Source: Zygaena filipendulae (lineage: Eukaryota > Arthropoda > Insecta > Lepidoptera > Zygaenidae). Taken from it: 64,000 nt of DNA. Shown piece after piece: positions 32,247-43,200 of this stretch. A model generated the notes under the pieces. It worked only from the letters and a program-made list of their open reading frames with translations. It had not been told where the DNA came from and did not search any database. The stretch covers positions 3,440,001 through 3,504,000 of the forward strand of contig OU015650.1 in NCBI GenBank assembly GCA_907165275.2. The letters run 5' to 3'. The translations under genes were made by a program, and so were the position numbers. Position 1 is the first letter of the stretch. Each line of letters opens with the position of its first letter.

Positions 32247-35200
32247 ATGGGCCGGAAGAAAATACAAATATCACGGATTACAGACGAACGGAATCGACAG
32301 GTACGTTTTTTTTTTTTTCAAATTTAAAATTACATTTATTTAAATCAAATGAAATCATCATTATCATCAACGAGTACCGAGGAACAAACATTACGTTAGA
32401 CCTCTCGCTTATTTTATAATTCATTTGCATACAAATGGCCGGCATTTCATGTAACGGTGAGAACATATAAAAAAAAGATCGAGACGAACTGAGAACCTCC
32501 TCCTTTTTTTGAAGTCGCATAAAGGCGTTGCGATGGGTGCCTGTGCCTCTTAAATCGGTACCATAATTTGACTCTGTTATAGTCACAGACTCACAATTCA
32601 AATCTCATTCAAACGCTTTATTTTTTAATTTATTTTAGTATAAATATTAAAGTTAAGTAATTAATTTACAAATGCAAGGTTAGCGTGAGTGAAATAACCT
32701 CAACGCTCTGCCGCTTTGACCTAACAGATGTGGCGTATATCACCACACTCCCACTGCAAAACTTTATCGCTCTTGGGACAATGACCGCTGCCGTTTGTAA
32801 TTTATTAATTGTACGATTACACTGCATAGTATCCTTGTCCGGTTTAACTGGAGCTATCAACACGAACTCCGCTATTGCCAAAGTTTTTCTGCAAATGAAC
32901 TGATTGAGGGCTCAAGGGTGAATGGTTTAGTAATAGAAGAACCCGAAGAACCAGACATGCGAAACGAAAGTTGTGAAGGTTATTATGTTTTATTTGAATG
33001 CTTCGTCCGAACCTTGCAACCTTTGACATTGACACCACCAGGATTGTTAGTGAAGAATACGCTTTGGATAAAAGTTATGGAACTTAACACCAAGGATTTA
33101 ATAATAATAATAGCCGTGTGTTACGAACGAACAAACCTCATTTTTTATAGTATTTTACTATTACCATAGTAAATCCTAAAACTCAACCGTCTGTATCCCA
33201 ATTCTAGTCATTAACAATAATTAACTTTCGAAATCGCCTTTTATTTTAAAGTTTAATTCAAAATGAATTCCACCCCAGAATATGCTAGAACAAACAAAAA
33301 TAACCTAAAAAGTAAAAACACATAACGTTGGAAATATTCAATACTGGTACCATTGTAATGATGTAACTTTATAATTTAGAGATGATTGAAGTACGTACTA
33401 AAAGGAAAATGTTATGGATAAATTGATGACCACAACATGGGATAATCTACAGTGTTGCTAGGAAACCTGGCTCCACTCGCAAAGTTCACAACAATAATGT
33501 GGATGAGTTTTGAGTAATTATTTCCGATGTCCATGATCGATTATTGGTACATTATTGGACACAATGCTTTTGTTTTCATTTATTTAAACGCTACTGAATG
33601 TACTTCAGAATATTAATATTAACGCATCTTTTATTACAATGAACATTATTATTTGTTGTTTTATTGTATTTTTCATTGACCTAATTTTCCAATTTTCCTA
33701 ATTCCAGGTGACGTTCAACAAACGTAAATTCGGTGTGATGAAGAAGGCCTACGAGCTCAGCGTACTTTGCGACTGTGAGATCGCCCTCATCATCTTCAGC
33801 TCTAATAACAAACTCTACCAATATGCAAGCACTGACATGGATAAGGTGATTGATTCTTATACAGAAAACTTGAAAAAAATAATTTTTAAATAACAGTAAT
33901 ATTTTAAGGCGCAACACTGCTCGTCGTTCATACTATTTTTGTTATAACTTTTTCACGAGATATAACTATGCTTTGACACCCGTTAATTTTTGAAATTTTA
34001 TTTTTAACTCTTTTTTTTTTAAACTTAGGCAAATTGACTTACATTTATAATACTACTACTTTGATCTAGACTTCCTTTTTTTGTTTATCGGCGTAGGTAC
34101 TTAAAGACATTTTAATAATAAATAGTAAATTGAACAGTTCGATTTTCAAACACATAAAACTGTTTAATTCATTATTAAATATAATTTCCAACCTCTGGAG
34201 TCGCCACATACAAACATAGTTAAGATCTGAAAAAAATTAGGAGTCCGTTATACTTATGTTTGGCAAAAGCGATTTATAAAAAACAAATTTTCCAATCAAT
34301 ATCTGCAATTTAGAACATGTATTTAATGTATTTTGTGTTATATTCCAGGTCCTACTCAAATACACGGAATACAACGAGCCGCACGAGTCGCTGACCAACC
34401 GCAACATCATCGAGGTACATTAAGTACGGCGTCATCTGTGTGCCCGTGATCGCAATGCAATCCATGCAAAATTGACTTATCCCATTAACCGCGTGCTTTT
34501 CTACTCACAAACAAAACCTAATGCAACTTCTTCTCTATTCAAATTTGTGTTACTAAAACCCATCCTCCAAATCTCTGAACTTAGCTCCTTATAAATCCTG
34601 TCCTACCAAGTAATTCAATGATCTGTTTAAACATAAATATTCCAATTAGTTGTACTCAATAAAATAACACTAATATTCAATGTTGTAATCGTTCCTGTCA
34701 ATGTTTTTTTTAATTATTTATTCCAATTGGATTACTTCACGTCGATTATATTCACATGTGTAGATGTGAAGATAATTAAACTGTCGGAGCAAAGCGCAGC
34801 ATGCCAGATAATTTCCTGTTAGAATGTTAGAAAAGAAATACAACAAAGTACATACAACCCAAACACCAGACACCGTATGTTATACTAACAGTTTATGACC
34901 AGACACCCTAAATATTTATGTTATTTTTTCCTTGTAAAGCATGGGTTTTTATAAATATTTTTGTGTTTATTTGATTTAACTTGCGCCTCCACCTGATTAT
35001 ATGATGATACAAGGGTAAAGTCAGCGTTGCATCATTGCGTTCGACACTACACACAAATGTACGCTAAAAAGTTTCTCACTTAATTATTATTTTTTACATG
35101 AATCACAATCATAAATTTGAGAGCACTATTTTATTTGAACCCTCCACTACATACTGGTGAATTAAAAAAAAGAGTCAATATTATGACCTGACTTTGCTAT

Positions 35201-38200
35201 TTTTTACGAATATTAATATCACTAACGGTGTGTATAGAGGGTGTACAATAACTGAATTAATGCATGACGTAAAATAGAAGGAAACTTCTTGACATTTGGC
35301 TCGTCAAGCCACCTGAGCTCGTTTCGCTGACACTCACAGGCACTCACGAAGAAAGAGCATAAGAACGGAGTGATGTCACCGGAAAGCCCCGAAGCCGAGC
35401 CCGAATACAACCTGACGCCGCGGACCGAAGCCAAATACTCGAAGATTGACGAAGAATTCCAAATGATGATGCAAAGGAACCAGTTGAACGGGAGCAGAGT
35501 GGGAGTAGGCGTAGCCGGAAGCAACTACAATATGCCGGTGAGCGTGCCGGTCGGAGGTTACGACCAGTCGCTGCTACAAGCCAGCCCGCAGATGCATACC
35601 TCTATCAGTCCACGGCCATCTTCCTCGGAAACCGATTCAGGTAAATATTCACTGATAACATGCAAACTACAGCTTTTAACATTTTAATTGGTTGCCTGTT
35701 AAGTAGTATAAAATGAGCGCTTGCAGTCCGTACACAAGTCAGAATTAAAATTAGAATTTTGATTTTGACCTTGTTACTCTCACCGCGCTGGAAAGAAGTT
35801 TAGGTCAAAATATTTTAGTACAAGAATGTTTATGAATGTTTATGAAAATCATATCGACTGACAACATCAGCTCATGATCTGTTGCGCTATTTTAGTCCAA
35901 TCGAGCCCTACGATCTTTACCAGATCGTCGGTTAATGTTCCTTAAAAAATCATGATACAATCATCAAAAAAAACTTGATGATTGTATCATCTTACAAGTT
36001 TATGTTTTTCCAGCGAACAAATGACTGACGATAAAATCTCATATTCCAGTGTACCCCAGTGGTGGAATGTTGGAGATGTCGAACGGCTACCCTGGCTCAG
36101 GGTCACCCCTAGACGCGGGGTGCACCCCCTCCCCGTCTCCCGGACCCGCCCCCTCCCCGCACCGACACCCGCACAAGACCCACGCCCCGCCACCACACCA
36201 CTCGCCCAGACACAACAACCTTCGCGTCGTCATACCAAGCTCTATGCCTCCGCCTCAGGATGATTTATCTTATTCATCAGAAGTAAGTACTGCGATAACA
36301 ATCTCTCTTTTTTAACACCGCATCGACATTTAATATGATCTTCATAAAAAGTTAAGTGAAACTATTCTTTAAAGACTTTGCACTTTATTACCTATACTTT
36401 TTGGGTCGTGGGCGTTTTTCCTCCATTGGGTCATTTCAAGATTACTTAGTTAAATGTTTAACAACATCCGTTTTGTTTCCACCACAGACACCACTAAGCT
36501 ACTCAGGACTCGGCAGCTTCGGACCACAGGACTTCAGCATGACTTCGGATATGGGAATAGGACTTTCATGGGGCGCACATCAACTGCAATCACTTCACCA
36601 CAACAGGTACATGTCTGTGCCCAATTTTGATTATTATGTATTCTTATAAATTTATAAACGAAGCGCTATTAAATAGTATCACTTTCACTCTTCCAGAAGA
36701 AGTTAATAAAAAAAGTGGATTCAAACATACCTACCTTAATACCGCTCTGCATAATCGTTTACAGGAAAGATTTCACCAAACCGCAATTTATTTATGAAAA
36801 TTAACTTTATAATGGACCATATCATACCACATCCTCAGTGATAAGCTAGCAGTGGAAACATTAACACTTGTTATGCTATGCTTATATTTTGTCAGGGAAA
36901 CTTTGATACTTATGTTTTACGAATTTTCAATAAACGAGCAGATATTCATAATTATACTGAAAAAAATTATAGCTCCACCGTGACAGTGATACCACTGCCG
37001 TGACCAGGATTCGAACCTGGGTTACTACGGCCACAACGTAGGGTCCTAACCACTAGACGATCACGGCTGTCGGAGCTGTTGACAGTTTATCTAAAAACGA
37101 GAGCCACTTGACTCCATCAATCACTTTATCTTTGTAATAGTCTCGCTTGAATGCTCGCTTCTCAACAATTTTTTTGTATTGAAACGGAAAATTTAATAGT
37201 CAAGTAAACATGTATATAGGTAAACCTGCCCATTGCAGTACCTACCTCATTTTTAGTTCGTGATTTTCGTTCTCAAAAACATTATTTTTCTTTTTTCTTT
37301 CTCTTTTTTTTAGTAACTTCAATAATAAACGTGAACAAACAGACAAAAAACGGTTGTTATACAGTCATCTAATGTAATGAAAATTATATTATTATTACTA
37401 TTGCTGTCGACGCCGAAGCATTCGTGCGTGACGACTGATACCAAAATCTATGTCGCCTAGTTAATCGAGACCTCTCACTGGTATTATGTTTTCATTCAAT
37501 AATACTATATTTCACTAAAGTAAGGGGGCCGGGAAGGCCTTGAAAACTGGTTATCAAGATTCCTTCTCGTCGCACCAGATTGTTACTTTTGCAATTGCAG
37601 CTATCAGCTCCGACAGCCGTGATCGTCTAGTGGTTAGGACCCTACGTTGTGGCCGTAGTAACCCAGGTTCGAATCCTGGTCACGGCAGTGGTAACACTGT
37701 CACGGTGGAGTTATAATTTTTAGCAATTCAATTCAATGTTAAATTCGTTGAATTTTAGAACGTTCATAATCTTCGATTACATGTATCATCTGATTTTTTA
37801 AGAATTTTTTTGGGGGCCGATAAAAGTAATAAAAAAAAACAGTGCTTCGAAAGTTTTTGCGAATCTGATCCATCAACAAAATCTGACTACAGTATTGATC
37901 AGAACTGCGATAACTGATATTCGTCCTTCAGGTTTTTAATGAAACTTGGAACAAAAATTATTCCATTTTGGTACGCCATCTGTAGAATACGGTTAATACT
38001 CTTTAGTTATCAACCAAATTGATCGACAAATCGACCAATTGTTGCACCAATTTGTTACGCGAATTACCTACGTGATAGTGAAAGCAATCTTGCTGTGCAG
38101 TTGATAGTGGCCATTCAATTTAACTTCTGCAACAACAGCTCCTACAGCCGTGATCGTCTAGTGGTTAGGACCCTACGTTGTGGCCGTAGTAACCCAGGTT

Positions 38201-39293
38201 CGAATCCTGGTCACGGCAGTGGTAACACTGTCACGGTGGAGCTATTTCTTTTTTTTGTATTTAATAATTTTGGCGGACAAAAAGTTAACAATAACCATTT
38301 ATAATACTAGCTGTTCCCGACGGTTTAACTCGCGTTAATTTTGGAGTTACCGCAGGAAAAGTAGGTACCCTATGCCCTATTCCAAACTATAATCTATCTT
38401 TTTACCAAATCCCATCTAATTCCGTTCAACCATTCAGGCGTGATTAAATAACAAACATCCATCCGTCCATCCAACACATTGTTTATAAAATAATATTAGT
38501 AGGTATAGATTACTTTAGGATTGTAGTTCCAAAATGAGATCAATCGGTTTTAAGATTCTGGACTGAATCTAGTCTGTTTGTTGTTACAGTGGCAGCTTGC
38601 CAGTGCTGGGTGGAGGCACACCACCGCCCGCTGCGTCGCCAAATAACGTCAAGATCAAAGCGGAGCCGGTGTCCCCGCCCCGCGCCCCCGACCACATGCA
38701 CCGCGCACCGCCACCCGCCTCCGCGCCACAGCCAGCGCATCTGTCTGGAGTCATCGATGGTGAGTCTCACGAACTAACATACCTATAATATAAATATTGT
38801 ACTAGCTGTACCCCGGAAAAAAAATACTCTATCCTTCTGTGTACACCTGAAAACATGTGGGTATGCAAAATTTCTTGATGATCGTTTGATGATCGGTTGA
38901 GCTGTTGAGCGTGAAAGCGTAACACACAAACAAACTCACTTTCGCATTTATATTAGTAAGGATAACACTAGATAGCGTTAATTTCGTAGTTCCCGCGGGA
39001 TTTTTTTCTATACCTCTGACAATGTCTTTGCATAATTTCATAATGATCGATTGAGTAGTTAAGCGTGAAAGTGTGACAAACAAATTAACTCACATTCGCA
39101 TATATAGAAGTAAAAATAGGATTACCTATACAAACACTAAAACCTTTGATAAAAAAAATGTATTGCAGGTTCAGTATCGTCAAGTAACATGGGCTCACCG
39201 GCTGGTCAGGACATGAGGCATAACGCTAACGTGGCTTTAGACTACGACCAGCCCCACTCGAAGCGGCCGCGGATCGAGAGCTGGGCCACATAG
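32247..39293 (+). CDS. Mef2: Myocyte enhancer factor 2 (MADS-box transcription factor)
   Basis: Mef2 is a nuclear DNA-binding factor that activates muscle and other differentiation genes through YTAWWWWTAR sites. Coding exons: 32247-32300, 33708-33845, 34349-34414, 35340-35640, 36050-36282, 36488-36606, 38590-38759, 39169-39293. All junctions keep frame and the total is 401 codons plus TAG. Exons 1-3 give residues 1-86, the MADS box plus MEF2 domain ([18 protein letters not shown] start, [27 protein letters not shown]). Exon 4 continues [17 protein letters not shown] and [18 protein letters not shown] text. Exon 5 is Pro/His-rich with MLEMSNGYP and NLRVVIP. Exon 7 holds [11 protein letters not shown], a phospho-dependent SUMO motif known in MEF2 proteins. 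The C-terminus is [17 protein letters not shown], close to the Drosophila end. Intron 2 shows a read-through frame of 16 codons, interpreted as intron. The length is moderate for an insect Mef2. Confidence 0.96.
32301..33707 (+). other. Mef2 intron 1
   Basis: It contains a fragment of the compound foldback element end (GAACCTCCTCCTTTTTTTGA near 32,490). A non-repetitive, GC-richer segment at 32,680-33,060 is open in several frames on both strands but shows no recognisable protein. The latter may be a conserved regulatory segment or an old retroelement relic. Confidence 0.4.
35952..35990 (+). repeat. Perfect 16-bp hairpin just upstream of Mef2 exon 5
   Basis: ATGATACAATCATCAA (35,952-35,967) and its exact inverse (35,975-35,990) flank a 7-nt loop, AAAAAAC. 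The hairpin ends 59 nt before the exon 5 acceptor at 36,049/36,050, in the branch-point region. A pseudo-acceptor TTTTTCCAG ending at 36,013 lies between. Use of that pseudo-acceptor would give an early stop. Confidence 0.65.
36996..37067 (-). tRNA. tRNA-His (GTG)
   Basis: A 72-nt cloverleaf on the minus strand. The acceptor arm GCCGTGA pairs with TCACGGC, the D-arm contains TAGTGGTTA, and the anticodon stem CTACG/CGTAG encloses TTGTGGC with GTG. The T-arm is CCAGGTTCGAATCCTGG. CCA is not encoded, as usual in eukaryotes. It lies antisense in Mef2 intron 6. The 3' trailer runs to a T-run (TTTTTTT) that would terminate RNA polymerase III. Confidence 0.95.
37616..37687 (+). tRNA. tRNA-His (GTG)
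   Basis: Identical over 72 nt to the copies at 36,996 and 38,147. It shares the 5' flank CAGCTCCGACA with the minus copy and the 3' flank GTGGTAACACTGTCACGGTG with the copy at 38.1 kb. A TTTTT terminator follows about 30 nt downstream. Located in the sense direction in Mef2 intron 6. Confidence 0.95.
38147..38218 (+). tRNA. tRNA-His (GTG)
   Basis: Third identical gene, with internal A-box (TCGTCTAGTGG) and B-box (GGTTCGAATCC). The trailer matches the other two before diverging into a T-run (TTTCTTTTTTTT), which should end the transcript. Its 5' flank (AACAGCTCCTACA) is a slightly changed version of the flank of the other copies. Confidence 0.95.
38310..38515 (-). mobile_element. Helitron copy in Mef2 intron 6
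   Basis: Plus strand begins ACTAGCTGTTCCCGACGGTT, and has a short diverged core, AAACATCCATCCGTCCATCC and AATATTAGTAGGTATAG. It is related to the copy at 25.5 kb. Confidence 0.7.
38800..39115 (-). mobile_element. Helitron fragments in Mef2 intron 7
   Basis: Two partial minus-strand copies lie in succession. One runs from ACTAGCTGTACCCCGG to TTTATATTAGTAAGGATAA (to about 38,962). The other has AATTTCGTAGTTCCCGCGGG and AATGATCGATTGAGTAGTTA (to about 39,115). They are the last repeats before a long repeat-poor stretch. Confidence 0.65.
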
Positions 39294-40263
39294 CTAGGCA
39301 ACGAGGCCTTCGGACCGTATCCGAGGCCAATCCACCCGCACTGCTAAACCTGCTCTCGGAATAGTGGCCCCTAGATGAGACGGGAGGCCACACGGGGTAG
39401 AGAAAGCGAGCTTCGCCACACACCGTCCCGCATTGGATTAAAAATTAACTAGAGACAAGCTCCTGAACCCCGATGGTGCTGCAACGGAGATTCTTGTACT
39501 ACTTACACAATCAGTGCTAGGAAACTTATACGCGCTCGAATGGTGCATCTACAAGGTGCTTTTAAAATTTCGATGGCACGGTGGTGATGCTGAGCGTATG
39601 TTGAGATTTAAATGATGCAGCATAGCACAGCACAGAATTAGCGGAGCTAAGCTTAACTGGCTTAAGTCAAATGACACAGACCCGCGTTCACTGGTGCTGA
39701 AAACGGATAGTTGACGAGCAAAATGAGTTCGTATTTAGAATCTGACTATGAATTGTTGTTACTTTACAGTTGGATGGATAGAACGTGTAACTTGAAAGTG
39801 TGCTGTGTTTTTGTGCCTTTGTCGCAGCGTGCTTATTGGTACATTGAAAAATCTGCTCCACTTTGCGCTGCGAGCAACTGCGTCCGCTGAATTTCAACAT
39901 GCGCTTAGCCCGAAAGTAATTAAAGTGTGCATCCTGCACTTGAACAATTTTATGTATCAAATTTTCTTGTCCTAGATAGGGCAAATACTCGTAAATGTAA
40001 ACAAAAGTCATTGCGATGGTTTCTCAAAGAAGTCATTGTTATTGAGAAATTTTTAAAATGAATGTTCAAGTTCACAACTACCTACCCGTAATGTTATACG
40101 TAAATGTATATTGTACACTTAAGAATATTAATTAATGAAATTTAAGCTTTGTACGTCGGTGTGCTCGTAGAGTACGATGTTGTTCCCTTACTTAAAAATA
40201 GTTAACAGTCCCGCTGATCAATGTTGAACTATATGATAAGTATAGATAGATTTCAAATTCCTT

Positions 40264-40273
40264 TGTAAATAAA
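40264..40273 (+). terminator. Proximal Mef2 polyadenylation signal overlapping a Pumilio element
   Basis: TGTAAATAAA combines TGTAAATA (consensus UGUANAUA of Pumilio proteins) with the canonical AATAAA hexamer. It lies 971 nt after the Mef2 stop codon. If used, Pumilio binding and 3'-end formation would compete for the same bases. Both motifs are short, so the overlap could be chance. Confidence 0.35.
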
Positions 40274-43200
40274 CAACATGAAATAATTAAATGTGCAATC
40301 CGTGCCATTGTTTGTTTTGTTTTAGCTTAAACATAGTCAACTTAGCGATCGGTGACCGTAAAAGTTAAAATTAAAATAATATAAGTATTTATAGTAAATG
40401 CACGAAGACGGAGAGAAGCCGCAGAAGCGAGGAATATAAGTTGTGTAGTGCGCGTCGTTGCAAAGACATCTCAAATAGTGTGTACAGGACTTAAAAACAA
40501 CGACTGTTGACATTTGCGTTAGTGCTATATAATAATTAAAATAATAAAAGTTTTTGTGCCATTTTAAAAATAATATAGTGCGACATCCGAACTTTGTGAA
40601 TCTTGCTAAATTAAGTAATTGTAGTGTCATCACAAAAAGATAATAAGAAAATATATTAAATATTATTACATATTGTGTAGAAACTACTCTATCTGTTTGA
40701 CATATTTATACACGAGATACATAATTATATAATATTTACATTATGTATACACGTCCCTTTAGGAACGAATGTTATGTAAGTAGTAAATATACTAGCGAGA
40801 GTTGAGTATGTAATGGTACCACACAAAGCTTTAAAAATTCTTATGATAACACTCGCACTTAAGCACATTGTAAGTAAACAAACACGTTTTTGTAATTATA
40901 CATTCAGGTTTCTCCGAAATTTTCTTTTTGTCATCTGTAACAATTAACAATATTTTATTCGTTTCAAAATCCTCAACTTGTCTTGTTTAATTTACCTACA
41001 AACGTTTCTTACAACGTGTACGGTGCAGATATGCAATATTGGTTTAACAAAAAAAAAAATTACAAATACATTTTCGTCTAGTGTCATTTACTTAAAATTT
41101 TAAATCCCAAATTCAAAACAAGAAATAGCAACAGTTTTGTTTTACTTTACATGACTGTGTAAATGTAGAGACCTAATAGATTTTTTTTTTATCTGCAATT
41201 TCTGTTCATTGATTAATTATGTGCCTACCTAATCTTCCGTTTTAAACTCGATAAATATGCGCAAAACAAATTCCGACCATAAAATTATTACAAAAATACC
41301 CTTGTAACAACTATGGCATGTAGCACTAATTGCGCGAAGATTGTACAAGCTTGAGTAAAACTTAGATGAATCAATAAATTTCCATCACTCAGGAAAACAA
41401 TAACCAAAACTCATCACAATGTAATTTTCAATATTATTTATTATATCAATGTTGGAGTCATCGTCATCGTGTTTCTAGTTTTCAGACCAAATATAAAGTC
41501 AATTTTTGAATATCATAAATACGTATGTATAAATACATTGTAAGTAGGTGTGTTAAGGATTTTATGTATTCTATATAGTGTCTGTTGACTTCCGTATGAC
41601 GAGAGTGCCGGTGAGCGAAGAGAACCATTGAAACAGTTCCCAATACGAACGATACCTACGCGTCTTTGACCCAAAACAAAACAATGCATTGTGTAATGTG
41701 TTCCGATTTTCACACATTGTAAGATATATACGCACAATTAAAACTCGACCGTATTATTTTAGACAAAGAATTCGATGTACCGGTAATGCATATAGGTCAC
41801 GTCATACAATTATTGAAGCTAATTCAAATTTCAAAATGATATTTGGTATGTGAAAATGTAGGTACAGGTTATGGAGGGTAGAAGTAAGGAGGAACATCTC
41901 AGTGTACCTATTAAAAAGTGTCCGTTGAATGGGAGCGAATGAAGGTGGCGGTATAGTAGCATGTGGAAGAATTTTAAAAAGAGCGCCACAAATCATTAGA
42001 GTAGGATACTAAATTAAAAAATAATAAATTTTTCGACCCAGCACACTTCACTGTTTATAACTGCTAAATTCATAGCTATAATTTCCACTTCCTACACTAG
42101 CGCTATTTCGGTGAGTGTTCGAACTATAATGTGCTGTTTACAAATGGACACTTTTTCAACTAATTCCCCATACAAGATGGTTCTCCTTACTTCTACCCTA
42201 CATAGTACGTACTAGTCGATGGTGGGCTATTTTCTACTGCGAAGTGCGAGTTCTACATTCTCTTCGTTCACTATTAGAGTGTAATGTTCGTTGCGCGTAC
42301 GTTCATTGTTTTGTTAATGTGATCTGAAGTGATTATAGTTTTTTTTTTTTAAATACCTTTCAACTTAGATACAATAATATGTCACAATAGATACCTCTAC
42401 AATAAGACACTCTAATTCACGCCGTTAGCTACTTTTGAATATGTCCAGCTTTACACGTTAGATACAAATAGAAAAATGTTATTATTAAAAGATATAATAT
42501 TATATATTTTTCACTGAATATAATATACGATAAGTATATAGGTACTACACACACAAAATACTATATTTTGATAATCACACTTTTGAATGAACCGCTTAAC
42601 GAAATAATTATGAATAACGCATATGCATAGATACAAGACAAGTATTCGCAGTTTCCTATAATTCGTTTCACGTGCTAGTTCAGAATAACGTCGAATTAGC
42701 AGCTGCTAACGAAATATCGAGAGGAAATAATAACAATCATGAGCAAAGATAACAGTTTTTGCCTGAAAACTCTATTGTTGATGAGCAAAAACATGTAGGT
42801 ACGTACCATTGAAAGCTTTCTCTTTTTTTTGATTGAAGCTACTGTGTAGAGATTTGGGTAATCTTGTATTTTATTTGGATGATCACACTATATCCATTTA
42901 AATTACCCAAACACTAATTATGTTTTAGCCACTAGTTGTTTTTGTTAATCTGCACACTAAAATCTATAGGAATCGTTTCTCAAAATTAAGAAAGCTTGCT
43001 TGTTGCTTCGCTTATGTTCTAATTTTCGATGAGGTAACAGCAACACACTCCCCTCATATCTTGACACTGTAGATGCCTTACTCACAGTGCCTAAATGTAC
43101 CACATTTGTACCAAATTTTATATATTATTACGAACGATACAATCAATATTTTTCACATCCTAATATCTTTAAGGTAACCAACCTATATTTTTACCTAATA

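Noticed and set aside
32685..32903. 72-codon frame in Mef2 intron 1, open on both strands
   Set aside because: Composition looks protein-like but neither strand shows a known motif, splice context or start context. Treated as intron.
36014..36050. Upstream acceptor for Mef2 exon 5
   Set aside because: Splicing to 36,014 from the phase-1 donor at 35,640 gives a stop codon after two residues, so the acceptor at 36,049 was chosen.
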